Made by a program: the position numbers and the translations under genes
Notes under the pieces: model-generated
What the model saw: the letters and a program-made list of their open reading frames with translations, nothing else
Databases searched by the model: none
What the model was told of the DNA's origin: nothing
Virus record (IMG/VR): IMGVR_UViG_3300043397_000067
Span: 1-64,000 of that record
Length of the DNA: 64,000 bases
Source of the DNA: a virus
Reading direction: 5' to 3' (one strand)
In this document: piece after piece, positions 41,901 to 50,501 of the stretch
Position numbering within the stretch: position 1 is the first letter of the stretch
Layout of the letters: every line of letters begins with the position of its first letter

Positions 41901-44900
41901 GGCGTTTACTTGACTCTCAGTTTCAGCCTTATACTTATCCAGTTCGTCCTTAGCCGTCTTAGCTAAACCCTCATTTACTCTATTATAGGCAGGACTTTGA
42001 TTGTTTTTTGCAAGCTTAGCTTTAAACTCTGCGTCTTTCCTAAGCTCATCTTCTACAGGCTGGCGCTTAGAGCGAAGTTCCTCAGCAGCCATGCGAACCT
42101 GTGCATTAGTTGCTTTATCAATCTCGCTAGCATAAAGGCTCCAAGCGTTAGTCTTGGCTTCTAGTCTCTCTATCTCTTTCTTAAAAGACTCGCTGGTATT
42201 CTTAAAGAACTCATCAGAGTTTTCTCTAGCCTTATCTAGTCCACTCTTTGCTTTATCTCCGAATAAAGTATAAGCAGTACCAGCTATTGTGAGTAGTACC
42301 CCAAGTGGGCCAAGTACTCCGAGTACCCGTGACAAAGCCGTCATGCCAAATGTGGCAGTAGCAGCGCTGGCTCCAAGTGTCTTAAGGCCTCCAGACAGGC
42401 CTTCGGCTACTACAGTTGTAGCCGCCATAGTGATACCCTTAGCTTTAATAGCATTAGCAAGCAGTGTAACCTGCGTAACCAAAGCCATTAACCCACCAGT
42501 AGCTACTAGCCCTAGCATCACCATCTTATAAGCAAGATAAGCCTTACCCAAACCTACAATAAGCTCGATATGGTCAGCAAGGACCTGACCAGCTCTGGTA
42601 ACAACGTCTATAAGCTCGGTAACAGCACCCACAAAACGATCAGAAGACAGTATATCTCCAAGGGTACGCATAAGCTTAGTAGCAGCGCCTTCTGATGCAC
42701 TAAAAGCTTTTACCAAGGAACGCTCTATATCCGCAGCCGTATCCTTAAATACGTAACCAAAAGCCTGCCGCTTTCCTATATCAGCAAGTACAGTAAACCC
42801 AGCTGCGTTATTAATTGCATCAGCAATCTTAGCAAACTCAGTTTGTACATCTTTGCCAGCAGCTGCAGCATTTTGAGCAAAAGCTATAAGATCAGCACTC
42901 ATAGACTTAAGGCCACGCTCATTGCCAAGTCGCTGCAGCAACTCAATTTGCTGGTCAAACCTAAGACCAGATAGCTTAGTCGTAAGCTGTCCAAGAATAT
43001 CTGGCAAACCCTTCATCTTATTATTCTGTAGGTCCCATACCTGAATACCAAACTCTTGAAGTGTTTTCTTACCCTTGGCAGTAGCTCCTGTCAATTCGAC
43101 GTACATCTGCCGCACAGCAGTACCGGCAGCACTTCCGGTAATACCAATATTAGCAAGTAGTGCCAGAGATGTAGCAACATCCCTAATATCTACACCGTAG
43201 GTCTGGGCAATTACTGACGAGGCCTTGAATGCCTCCGTCATGTTCTCAATACTAGCCATAGAGCTAGCAGCAGCAGCGCCAATAACGTCGGCTACAACAC
43301 CAAACTCTTTAGCCTTATATCCGAATGCACTACCAATAGCGACTAATGATTCTGCACTCTTTTCTATGTTTACGTTACCAACATTAGAGAATGCACGAAC
43401 TGTACTGAGAGCATCAAGCTGCTCCTTAGCATCCAAGCCTGCCAAAGCAAGTGAGCGCATACCCTTGGCCATCTCAAGTGGTCCAGCGGCACCATTAGCA
43501 GAGTCTACAGCAGCCGCTTTTAGCTTGGTCATGTCCTCCGCAGCAGTCCCTGCTACGTACTGTATGTCAGCGAATACAAGGCTCAGCTCCTTGCCTGCTT
43601 GGTAGGACTTGGCAATGCCGAAAGACAGGGCAGAACCAGCCAGCAGGGGGGCCATCTGACCCCAAGTGAGCCACAGCAAGCCAAAGCCCGACGCAAGGCC
43701 ACGGGCCGCGCTATGGGCTGTATTCATGTCGCCACCGAGTGACTTGAGGGCGTTGCTCAGGCTGAATAGTTTAGGTGTAACATCACCTGTGTTCTTTCCA
43801 AGAGTAGCCATAGCGCCAGCGAGTCGCTCTGTAGCCCCTGACTTAACGGCTTCCACCATGTCAGACCCAAACTTACCTACTGCTGCAGACTCTCCACCAC
43901 GAACTCCAAGCATACCCTGAGCAGATACCATCTTGCTAAGCAAAGCCTTAGCACCAGTAGTTTCGCCAGCTTTGATAGCTTGGTCTACAAGCGCTTGTTG
44001 ATGTCTGTAGTTAGCATTAAGCTCTCCCTGACGGTAAGACTCGTTTGCTGCCTTTTGTGCATTTCTGTACTGAGCTTTAGCTAGGGCTGCTGCATCATCC
44101 AGCCTTTTTTCGTGCTCCAAAATTTCTTTAGCAGCGGAAGCATCTAAAGCAATATTATCTGCCTTAGTTTTATCCCTACGAGCTTTATCCCTAGCGTCTA
44201 GGTCAGCAAGTCCGCTAGACGCCCTTGCTTTTGTAGCTGCCTCTAATCTTGCAAGCTCCTCCATACCAGCAGAACCCGGCTTAGAAACTTTAACGTAGTT
44301 AGAAGCCTGTTGTAGCTCTCTACCGCGAGCTGCTATGTTGTCAGAAATACCAGACGCAAGTGTTTTAGACTCTTGGTTAGCCTCCCTAAGTGCATCTCTA
44401 TATTCTCTGGCAGCTTTTACTGTAGCCTCTGCTATGAGTTTACGATTAACAGTATTCTGGTCCACAGCGTTTACTGAACCAGAGAGTTTTTCTACAGCCC
44501 CAGCTTTAACTGCTTCGACCATATCAGAGCCAAACTTCTTAGCAGCCGTTGACTCCCCTCCAGCTACGCCTAGCATACCCTGAGCGGATACCATTCTACC
44601 AAGCAGCGTTCTAGCGCCCGTGGTCTTACCCGCCTCTATAGCCTGATTTACTAGCGCCTGTTGGTGGGCAAAACTAGCATTAAGTTCCCCTTGGCGGTAT
44701 AGTTCATTAGCTACTTTTTGTGAATTTCTAAACTTAGACTTAGCTATAGCTAATGAGTCATCTAAAGCTCTCTCCTGCCCTTGTATCTGCATAGCAGCAG
44801 AAGCATCTAGTGCTTTACTTACTCTCTTATCTTCCTCCCTGCGAGCCTTTTCTTTATTACTCTGCCACGAGTTGAGGTTGTTAGTAGCATACTTAACACT

Positions 44901-45677
44901 CTCTGCATACTTAGCCTCCTCTGCAGCAGCAGCCGCATAAGTACTAGCTATCTCTGCCCGCTTTTGCTTATTTCTTTGCTTATCAATAAGGTCCCAAGCA
45001 GCCTCACGAGAGGCAGCAGCTTTATTAAGCTCTGCTTGTTCAGCAAGTAGAGCTTTAGAGGCTACTCCAGCCTCTTTCAAAGCGTCTCTGTAATCTCTAG
45101 CAGCCTTCACAGTAGCCTCTGCAATCAGCTTACGATCTACACCAAGCTCAGTACTGGCCCCAGCCACTGTCTCAGAAAGGTTTCCTTTCTTATCTCGTGG
45201 AAAACTTACGCGGCTAAATACGCCACCAGACAGCAGCGACTCGCCGTAGGAAGCAAGTGCTTGTGATCTTATACTTTTGTAAGAAGCTTCTTTTGCTCTG
45301 TCGTACTCATACTGTAGAGTTAGCTTAGCAGTACCCAAAGATTCTCTAAGAGTAGCAGTTATTTTCGCTATAGAGTTAGTAAGAGCGCCATTGGCCGAGC
45401 TACCTACATTCTCAATAAGCTTTGGATAACTACTTAATGCCTTAGCTACCTCCTGCATTGCAGAAGTACTATCCTTAGCTAAGCCCTGCAGCATAGTCTT
45501 AGCATCCCCAGTTCTCTTCTGGGAGGCCTCTATAAAAGCATCTAATTGGGCTTTTGCGGTATTTAGTTTTGCCCTGTTAAGCGCGCCTAAGCTAGCCGTC
45601 AACTCGTCTAAAGCTTTTGTAGCCTTATTCGTCTCGTTGATAGTCTGCGTAAAGCTTAACTGTAGATCGTCGCTCAT
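38982..45677 (-). CDS. Tape measure protein
   Basis: The 2231-residue protein sets tail length. At about 0.15 nm per residue it predicts a tail near 330 nm. The N-terminal 650 residues are helical and contain a tandem duplication. A TP901-type core lies at about 690-960 (VAGTAAEDMTKLKAAAVDSA, GITGSAAGTAVRQMY, LGNERGLKSM). Hydrophobic helices follow at about 1010-1110. More coiled coil follows, and the C-terminus has AFASGGYHRGGYRLVGEDGP, common in tape measures. SD CCGGAG before ATG 45677. Confidence 0.95.
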   Translation of the reverse strand: MSDDLQLSFTQTINETNKATKALDELTASLGALNRAKLNTAKAQLDAFIEASQKRTGDAKTMLQGLAKDSTSAMQEVAKALSSYPKLIENVGSSANGALTNSIAKITATLRESLGTAKLTLQYEYDRAKEASYKSIRSQALASYGESLLSGGVFSRVSFPRDKKGNLSETVAGASTELGVDRKLIAEATVKAARDYRDALKEAGVASKALLAEQAELNKAAASREAAWDLIDKQRNKQKRAEIASTYAAAAAEEAKYAESVKYATNNLNSWQSNKEKARREEDKRVSKALDASAAMQIQGQERALDDSLAIAKSKFRNSQKVANELYRQGELNASFAHQQALVNQAIEAGKTTGARTLLGRMVSAQGMLGVAGGESTAAKKFGSDMVEAVKAGAVEKLSGSVNAVDQNTVNRKLIAEATVKAAREYRDALREANQESKTLASGISDNIAARGRELQQASNYVKVSKPGSAGMEELARLEAATKARASSGLADLDARDKARRDKTKADNIALDASAAKEILEHEKRLDDAAALAKAQYRNAQKAANESYRQGELNANYRHQQALVDQAIKAGETTGAKALLSKMVSAQGMLGVRGGESAAVGKFGSDMVEAVKSGATERLAGAMATLGKNTGDVTPKLFSLSNALKSLGGDMNTAHSAARGLASGFGLLWLTWGQMAPLLAGSALSFGIAKSYQAGKELSLVFADIQYVAGTAAEDMTKLKAAAVDSANGAAGPLEMAKGMRSLALAGLDAKEQLDALSTVRAFSNVGNVNIEKSAESLVAIGSAFGYKAKEFGVVADVIGAAAASSMASIENMTEAFKASSVIAQTYGVDIRDVATSLALLANIGITGSAAGTAVRQMYVELTGATAKGKKTLQEFGIQVWDLQNNKMKGLPDILGQLTTKLSGLRFDQQIELLQRLGNERGLKSMSADLIAFAQNAAAAGKDVQTEFAKIADAINNAAGFTVLADIGKRQAFGYVFKDTAADIERSLVKAFSASEGAATKLMRTLGDILSSDRFVGAVTELIDVVTRAGQVLADHIELIVGLGKAYLAYKMVMLGLVATGGLMALVTQVTLLANAIKAKGITMAATTVVAEGLSGGLKTLGASAATATFGMTALSRVLGVLGPLGVLLTIAGTAYTLFGDKAKSGLDKARENSDEFFKNTSESFKKEIERLEAKTNAWSLYASEIDKATNAQVRMAAEELRSKRQPVEDELRKDAEFKAKLAKNNQSPAYNRVNEGLAKTAKDELDKYKAETESQVNALLADAGRIKSLSKLDEIQSEASRKARNKREAGTGMLSTDEDMGRIYDNSGKINAAYSRDLGLQRKLMQDELDMLGYAHKAKELSDVEFYVKRTATIKRFNDEADKIETDSLNKLYKEYTSVYKAIGDQYDKEKDPKKKSNLNERLTALGEAYDSSASKIIDDSIARQSDETKRLANETYEATGEINRMVKANEEWMQSYSKRVNKASAVEAARAAAEKQGPRAVAIVEAQMKVQEDFSDRIASTTTKITELTAEQAKYDELATSSGGNPEYIEMYRRKGLEIERLRAEIAKLSKDEATYISKAGSTAGAKFDSDQLEAERQKLATSWKTTSKDIADSLFDAIIGVGDKSGKKLRDQIQRALMAPLRLFLDPIINDLAATIATALNPTGAAAAAQGAGTGKGSAFSALSAGKSVFDALNSGVSTSIANGFTKLAGNSMGEKLGVSYYDGNAYQLTGVGAQLGQVLGAVGGAAAGVSLKNAISGGFKVSNFADAIGTAVSLWFGPIGGIASGLFNRAFGKKYDGSGIAGTFGAGDGFSGYSYTDYEGGWFSSGGRDTSALDPRIVKQLSNQFQLVKTQAALQATTLGASAEALVNFTHSFAFATDGLNGDQINAQIKSAFEGAGEAMAQLILGTTEYSQIGETASATLSRLSGGLNSVNSAMLLLGKATYSASMQSAQYAQNIINAVGSQSEFESAVRGYFDAFYSNTDKSSSKLSVFTSELSKLGISTVPMTRQAFRQLVEAQDLTTESGQAVYGGLLKLSSAFIDMTSAAVSSADSLMQAAEKVMKDASPALTLQQQIGQFDKNYTLALSTSGTTQAEYLTKLADALPDISTALKENSATREQWLASVSVLANKAMFAAKAVDPTLTIPAFASGGYHRGGYRLVGEDGPEIEATGPAMYYNASQTKSMLGGSDDGNVSGLIKELIAQIDLLRYETRATATHTAKMAKLQNDWDGRGLLIRNDADTPITTHAV
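43790..45150 (-). repeat. Tandem duplication inside the tape measure gene
   Basis: Two units of about 220-230 codons start with RKLIAEATVKAAR.YRDAL (near 45140 and 44450) and end with KFGSDMVEAVK.GA (near 44500 and 43830). The match is clear at protein level and still visible in DNA, so the duplication is fairly recent. Confidence 0.75.
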
Positions 45678-45684
45678 GGGTACT

Positions 45685-45715
45685 CCGGTAAAATCGCGTA
45701 GCGATTTTATCCCGG
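45685..45715 (-). other. Hairpin just upstream of the tape measure SD
   Basis: TAAAATCGC and GCGATTTTA form a perfect 9-bp stem with a 3-base loop; flanking CCGG copies can extend it. It lies about 8 bases before the start codon region of the tape measure gene and after the chaperone terminator, so it may shield the new 5' end or regulate translation. Confidence 0.45.
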
Positions 45716-45722
45716 CCCATAA

Positions 45723-45751
45723 GAAAAAGACCTCACGCGGAGGTCTTTTTC
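45723..45751 (-). terminator. Terminator after the tail chaperone
   Basis: GAAAAAGACCTC and GAGGTCTTTTTC form a 12-bp stem around a 5-base loop. On the - strand the U-rich arm comes last and runs into TTAT. It overlaps the stop of the chaperone extension, before the tape measure gene. Confidence 0.7.
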
Positions 45752-46493
45752 TTGCTGTCTTCTTGGAGTTTCCTATTCTTGGAGTACTCAGATAGCCATA
45801 TCATGTCTATTCTGTGTAACTCTTCCCATAAGTCTCCAATGTCTTCTTTAGTGAAGCCTTGCGCTATACACCAAAGAAATATCTCACTAAATGGTATCTC
45901 AGCAGGACCACCCATTGTGTAGTTTCTGCTGCCACTAAGCTCCTGCCAGATTTTATGGTAATACCGTAGATACTTTGGTATCTCCGGTATATTCCTTAAG
46001 CCATCTGGCGTATGTCCAAGTTGCTCTTGTATCTCAAGCAGGTCATTAAGTCTTTCTCCATACTTAAATTGCCACTCGAAATACAAACTTAGTTTTTTTC
46101 GTCTTCTTCGTCTTTAACAGCTTTGAAGGTGTTCATGTCATCTGCAACGGATGACACAGCAGCGCGGAACTCCTCGTGAGCAAGTAGTTCCTTAACAAGG
46201 TCCTCGCTGTAGGTGAACTGCTTACCCTTGTAGGTAATCTCGCCTTCAAAGCCCAGCAAAATAGTCTTTGCCATAACATTGATGACAATCTCCTTTGCCT
46301 TGGCGTCCGCAGCATCGCCCTTGCTGTCCAGCACGGCGCGGTTTTGCTTTGCCAGCTTGTTCATCAGCTTAGCGTAGTTCTTGTTGCCTGCACGAGCGAT
46401 CAGCCACTTCGTATCGCCTGCGCCGGGAATCTGCGTCAGCGTACCTTTTTCTTGAGCTTCGGTATCGACTGCAAAAGCGTTAAACAAGTCCAT
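45733..46493 (-). CDS. Tail assembly chaperone, frameshifted long form (gpGT-like)
   Basis: A -1 shift at the slippery heptamer 46098-46092 joins 134 codons of the short chaperone to 119 codons of a downstream frame, giving about 253 residues. The downstream frame (YFEWQFKYGERLNDLLEIQE) has no ATG or SD of its own, which argues it is made only by frameshift. In lambda and many siphophages this long form recruits the tape measure while the short form coats it. Position between tail tube and tape measure matches. Confidence 0.85.
46089..46493 (-). CDS. Tail assembly chaperone, short form (gpG-like)
   Basis: ATG 46493 with SD TAAGGAA gives 134 residues; an in-frame start further upstream lies in the terminator region and is rejected. 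Helical, acidic end (KAVKDEEDEKN). Its stop comes directly after the slippery site. Confidence 0.85.
   Translation of the reverse strand: MDLFNAFAVDTEAQEKGTLTQIPGAGDTKWLIARAGNKNYAKLMNKLAKQNRAVLDSKGDAADAKAKEIVINVMAKTILLGFEGEITYKGKQFTYSEDLVKELLAHEEFRAAVSSVADDMNTFKAVKDEEDEKN
46092..46098 (-). other. Programmed -1 frameshift site A AAA AAC
   Basis: On the - strand the zero frame reads GAA AAA AAC TAA. A AAA AAC is one of the most efficient -1 slippery heptamers, and it sits immediately before the stop; shifting leads into the open downstream frame (CTA AGT TTG). Confidence 0.88.
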
Positions 46494-46538
46494 TTGGTGT
46501 TCCTTAAAGTTGGTTGGTTGGAGGTCGTAATATAAACG

Positions 46539-46568
46539 AAAAAAGCCCGGTGGAGCTAACCACCGGGC
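46539..46568 (-). terminator. Terminator after the tail tube gene
   Basis: GCCCGGTGG and CCACCGGGC form a 9-bp stem; on the - strand it is followed by TTTTTT. It would reduce read-through from the abundant tail tube gene into the chaperones. Confidence 0.85.
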
Positions 46569-46623
46569 AAATTTCACTTTCCCCAACCAACTGGTTGAGT
46601 AGTAGGGCTATACCATACTACTA

Positions 46624-47838
46624 TTAAACAACTGCTACACCGATACGATCAATGAAGATCAGCTTACGGAGAGCTGATACTGCATTGCCGGTATCAGACA
46701 ATGCAGTAATTTCAACATCGACCATCTGGTCTTTATCCTTAGCGTCGCTGTTGGACTTGTACGTAGCAAGGTTTCCAACAGGCACCGTGAAGATGTAGCC
46801 GTTACCAGCAGCATCTGTGGAGCTAAAGATAACGCTGGTGTTGGCGTTAGTGCGGAACTTGGTAAACAAGCTCTTGTCAGCGAAGTACAGGCTCATGTTG
46901 AGCTTGCAGTCGATGGTGCCAGAACCAATACCAACGCTACCCAGAGTACCGATGCCGTCTTGGTTACGAAGACCGTTATCAAAGGACAGGTCCACAGACT
47001 TGACAAACGTGCCGGTCAAAGGAACGCCATCGAGCCAGATAGCATTGGTAGCACCACCGACACCAGAGTGAATGTCATAGGTAGGTGCAGCAATGGGACT
47101 GCCCGGCATCACAGTGGTGTTGGACTCAATACCAGCTTTGCCCATGAAGTCAAAGGTGACTTCCGTGAGAGAGCCGGAAGCAACTTTCAGGCCCATCTTG
47201 CTAGGGGTTTGGCCGGTGTAGGCCACAAACACACCAATGTCTGGGTTCTCACGCTCAATGGTCCAGCTAGTCTGGGTCGTGCCATGCGTCAGTCGTGCAG
47301 TCTGCACCTGAATGGATTCACCAGCCGACACCACAGCAGGAGTATTGGTGTCAAGGGTGATAACCGTAGTCGTAGGAGCCGTGACGGTGCTGACACGCAG
47401 AATCTTGCCGTTGTTAGCGCCAGCACTGGTAATACGGAACCACTGACCTTTTTGCAGGTTAGTGAATATGCTGCTACCAGAAGTGGCAGACGTAGCCGTA
47501 ATAGCAGTAGTAGAGATGCTGGTAGTAGGAGTAGCTACACCAACGCCATCAGTACCAAACTCGGTAAAGGTAGATTGCAGGGTAGACTCCAAGAAAGGCT
47601 CTACACCCGCGTAGTGCATTTCTTGAGTAACGCCACCGTTAGCAGTAGCACCAACAGGTACCTTGCTAGAAATAGTACGGGTGCCGTTAATTTCCTTGGA
47701 TGCTTCCTTGGAGATGGCGTAATCAAGGCTTTCACCCGTGATACGCAGGGCGCTGGAGTTACCTGCTACTGGGGTAACGCCAAACGTGGATTCTTTGATT
47801 GCGCGTACAACGGCAAGGCTGGATGATGCAAAAGGCAT
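46624..47838 (-). CDS. Major tail tube protein
   Basis: 404 residues; the N-terminus (FASSSLAVVRAIKESTFGVT) and beta-rich body fit the phage tail tube family. The C-terminal half may include an extra decoration domain (residues about 290-380). Codons are GC-rich and it has its own terminator, as for abundant structural proteins. SD CCGGAG before ATG 47838. Confidence 0.82.
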   Translation of the reverse strand: MPFASSSLAVVRAIKESTFGVTPVAGNSSALRITGESLDYAISKEASKEINGTRTISSKVPVGATANGGVTQEMHYAGVEPFLESTLQSTFTEFGTDGVGVATPTTSISTTAITATSATSGSSIFTNLQKGQWFRITSAGANNGKILRVSTVTAPTTTVITLDTNTPAVVSAGESIQVQTARLTHGTTQTSWTIERENPDIGVFVAYTGQTPSKMGLKVASGSLTEVTFDFMGKAGIESNTTVMPGSPIAAPTYDIHSGVGGATNAIWLDGVPLTGTFVKSVDLSFDNGLRNQDGIGTLGSVGIGSGTIDCKLNMSLYFADKSLFTKFRTNANTSVIFSSTDAAGNGYIFTVPVGNLATYKSNSDAKDKDQMVDVEITALSDTGNAVSALRKLIFIDRIGVAVV

Positions 47839-47932
47839 AAGTTGCTCCGGTTAGATTGACTTTGCTGGAGTCTATAGGCGTAGGTACCGAATAGACCTTA
47901 CACTACTATTTTCTGGATAACAAACCTTACCA

Positions 47933-48346
47933 TTAGTAGGTCTTGTCGCACCAGAAGGGCACTATCACTTGGTACTCAACCCTATTCTTGTCAGGATGGG
48001 CACCTCCCATCATGGCCATATAGGTTCTAACAGAGCCAAGTGTTTTTCTCTGTAAGCGTTCATAGAAGTGACTCAGTAGGGCATTAGCCTTGGCAGAGCC
48101 CTCTCCCTCTCGGACAGAAGCCCCAAGCAGTATCTGCCCCATAATTCGGTGTACCGGATTATCGGATATATCAGCTTGGTAACCATCAATAAGGTTTACT
48201 TTGACGCATAAGAATGGGTCAGTAAGTTCATACCTAGACTCAAGTACTCGGTTGTCATACTCAATGCTAAGCGCCCAAGCTGTAAAACTTGGGGCAGCAG
48301 CTACTACAGCAGTAGTAATGTCTTGTCTGATTGAATCAAGGCTCAT
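47933..48346 (-). CDS. Tail terminator protein
   Basis: 137 residues, alpha/beta, in the usual place between the gp10-like protein and the tail tube. Pattern SIRQDITTAVVAAAPSFTAW, then FLCVKVNLIDGY and a C-terminal strand (RVEYQVIVPFW). ATGA overlap with the preceding gene. Assigned mainly by position. Confidence 0.65.
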   Translation of the reverse strand: MSLDSIRQDITTAVVAAAPSFTAWALSIEYDNRVLESRYELTDPFLCVKVNLIDGYQADISDNPVHRIMGQILLGASVREGEGSAKANALLSHFYERLQRKTLGSVRTYMAMMGGAHPDKNRVEYQVIVPFWCDKTY

Positions 48347-48846
48347 TTTGCATACCCGAATTTAGTTTTAATAGCAGCCGCTACTGCAGGTATCCCACCA
48401 GCCCTTATATTAGCTTCTCTTATCTTAACAAGGCCAGCTTCCATTGCTTCTGCTATGGGCTTAGTATTAACAAGCAGTACCTTACTGTTCCACTTTATAT
48501 TAGCAATGATTTCTTTATTATAGTCCACCCGCGGCTTAAATATTGGGTCTCCGGCTACTTTAGGTTTAACCTGTTCACCAACGTAACCGTATGAGCCAGT
48601 CTTACCAAAGCTAGCATCATGTCTTGCTCTATCAGGTATCTTAGAGTAAGCTGGATTTTTATACCCAGTTATCTCTACATACCAGTTAGCAGCAAGATCG
48701 CCTGTATACTGAGGAGTAACCCTCCAAGCGTACTCAAGTACTTTAAGCGTATGCATTTGAACATACTTAGTCGCAGACCTCGTTATTTTATTTTTAGCAG
48801 CCTGCGTCTTATCTTTCCACCTGTTTACATTACCAGTTACTATCAT
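48343..48846 (-). CDS. HK97 gp10-like head-tail joining protein
   Basis: 167 residues with the family look: helical N-terminus (AAKNKITRSATKYVQMHTLKV), RVTPQYTGDLAANWYVEI, then a conserved long C-terminal helix (AEAMEAGLVKIREANI). Basic. Overlaps neighbours by 4 bases. Confidence 0.72.
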   Translation of the reverse strand: MIVTGNVNRWKDKTQAAKNKITRSATKYVQMHTLKVLEYAWRVTPQYTGDLAANWYVEITGYKNPAYSKIPDRARHDASFGKTGSYGYVGEQVKPKVAGDPIFKPRVDYNKEIIANIKWNSKVLLVNTKPIAEAMEAGLVKIREANIRAGGIPAVAAAIKTKFGYAK

Positions 48847-49682
48847 AGGCGTGTAAGATTATGTGCCCAAGCATCAAGGTCTTGGTTTACTGAACTCACT
48901 CTATAAATCTTGCCACTAACTGTAATAGTTCTTCCTGTTGGTACTTCCACGGGCAGAATTAGCGTAATATCTGCAGCATTAACTTTTGGTTCAGCTTGGT
49001 TGTTATAGTTATACAACTTGTACGCATCAAGCTTTATACCGTTATAGTTACCTGACGTAGTGGTATAAGTATCTGTTACTGGGTTATAAGTTTTCACAGT
49101 ATCTACTGAAACTGCTACTATGCTCTCATTAGGGCTATCATCAAGTTCATCACAGCCTGCAAGCATCAAGCCTTCAAGTTCCAGGTGTAAGCCTCTTACT
49201 CTAGTCAACTTATTCTCAAAGCTTATGAAGTAGCCCCGACTTACTACTTCGTTACCAGAATAGAAAATATTCCAGAACGGGTCGTACTGTGAGTTAGTGA
49301 TACCATTTACGGTATCCTTAAGGTACTGCTTGTGTGTATGTACTGTAGTGCCAGAGTCCCCATTACATACCTGCAGCGGTGTCCTGAACTGCGCTACATC
49401 AGTTACCTTCTTAATCCAGTAGTTCTTGCGAATAGGCTCACCAAAGATAGAGTCTGTGAGGCCATCGCCTACAAGCCAGTTCTCACCTTCAATCCTAATA
49501 GACCTGCGCGCGGGTATAGAAAAGCTTGGGTCTAGCGACAGAATACGACGCTTAGATGTAGTTCCGTCTGGTGAACCCTCGTCGTAAGTACTATACTGCC
49601 CATTAAACAAAAAGGCGTTAGTGTACCCATTGTATATGGGTACATCATCAAACCACCTTGCTGCTTGAAATAGATCAGCCAT
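48843..49682 (-). CDS. Head-tail junction protein, unknown family
   Basis: ATG 49682 overlaps the previous stop; 279 residues, beta-rich (IRIEGENWLVGDGL, ITLILPVEVPTGRTITVSGK). It lies between the connector and the gp10-like gene. Larger than a usual stopper protein; a structural role at the neck is inferred. Confidence 0.6.
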   Translation of the reverse strand: MADLFQAARWFDDVPIYNGYTNAFLFNGQYSTYDEGSPDGTTSKRRILSLDPSFSIPARRSIRIEGENWLVGDGLTDSIFGEPIRKNYWIKKVTDVAQFRTPLQVCNGDSGTTVHTHKQYLKDTVNGITNSQYDPFWNIFYSGNEVVSRGYFISFENKLTRVRGLHLELEGLMLAGCDELDDSPNESIVAVSVDTVKTYNPVTDTYTTTSGNYNGIKLDAYKLYNYNNQAEPKVNAADITLILPVEVPTGRTITVSGKIYRVSSVNQDLDAWAHNLTRL

Positions 49683-50163
49683 TTGTAACAGGGTCCGTTC
49701 CAAGGGTGGCTGCAAGGGCTGTGACCAGCGTGACGCGGGTTACCCCTGCTGCAGCGGGTTCTGCGCTTGCGTAAGCCGCCAAGAGCCTGTAGCGCAGCGA
49801 CGTAAGAGCAGCATCCACGCCATCCCTTACGTCTGCAAAAATATCCGTTTGTCGCTGAAATTCTGCCCTGCCGTCAGTGATACGCTGTACGGAAAACATG
49901 GGCAAAGAAGTGAGAAGCTCTTTGGCTATTGCATATGCAGCATACAGCTTAGTCACTTTTAAGAACCTAGTTTGCACATCTGTAGGAGACGGCAAAGCAG
50001 TGATCTCAGCGAACTTAGCTGGTATGTTAACGTCTACATCCTCAAGCTTTAGATCAACCAGTATGTCATACATGGGTTGAGTAAGCGCTGCGTCTGAAAG
50101 CTCCTTAGAGGATACCCCAAGTATAGCCCTCAGTTCGTCATGTGTGGTGTAGGTCGTAAGCAT
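49675..50163 (-). CDS. Head completion/adaptor protein
   Basis: 162 residues, mostly helical with the start TTYTTHDELRAILGVSSKEL and a central KVTKLYAAYAIAKELLTSL, as in gp6-like adaptors that bind under the portal. Confidence comes from pattern and position. Confidence 0.65.
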   Translation of the reverse strand: MLTTYTTHDELRAILGVSSKELSDAALTQPMYDILVDLKLEDVDVNIPAKFAEITALPSPTDVQTRFLKVTKLYAAYAIAKELLTSLPMFSVQRITDGRAEFQRQTDIFADVRDGVDAALTSLRYRLLAAYASAEPAAAGVTRVTLVTALAATLGTDPVTNG

Positions 50164-50179
50164 CCAGCGATGATAGACC

Positions 50180-50198
50180 TATCGGGTTTTACCCGATA
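50180..50198 (-). other. Small hairpin upstream of the adaptor gene
   Basis: TATCGGG and CCCGATA form a 7-bp stem with loop TTTTA between the stop of gene 50205 and ATG 50163. On the - strand no U-run follows, so it is not a terminator; possibly a processing or translation element. Confidence 0.35.
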
Positions 50199-50204
50199 TA
50201 GAAC

Positions 50205-50396
50205 TTACTTCTTTTTGGAGTCTTTGGTAGGCTCAGTAGGCGCTTCGGCCTTGATGGTGGGCTGTCCTTCAATCCATGCGTTCGATTTAACCTTCACAGG
50301 CTCTCCCGGATTGAATACGTGACCGCTGATAGGGTCAGCAAACGCAAAGTTGCCGGTATTGGTGTGAACAATGCCGTCTTCATCAATGATTTTCAT
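50205..50396 (-). CDS. Small head protein
   Basis: ATG 50396 with SD GAGGAA gives 63 residues; the upstream in-frame extension overlaps the spacer before the homing endonuclease and is rejected. The C-terminal half is Pro/Lys-rich. Role unknown, but it lies in the head gene order after the capsid protein. Confidence 0.55.
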   Translation of the reverse strand: MKIIDEDGIVHTNTGNFAFADPISGHVFNPGEPVKVKSNAWIEGQPTIKAEAPTEPTKDSKKK

Positions 50397-50501
50397 AGAT
50401 TCCTCAGTTTGTGGAGCCCCGGATTTTACCCAAGGAAGGATGCAATTTTCGTGTACACTATGCGCCAGTTTATAAATTCTTACCAATGAATAGGTGACCT
50501 A

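Noticed and set aside
46494-46586. 31-codon N-terminal extension of the tail chaperone
   Set aside because: It overlaps the tail tube terminator; ATG 46493 has a proper SD.
46960-47826. 288-codon + strand frame
   Set aside because: Antisense of the tail tube gene, Arg/Ser/His-rich shadow.
50397-50486. 30-codon extension of gene 50205-50396
   Set aside because: No SD, and it runs into the homing gene spacer; ATG 50396 has SD GAGGAA.
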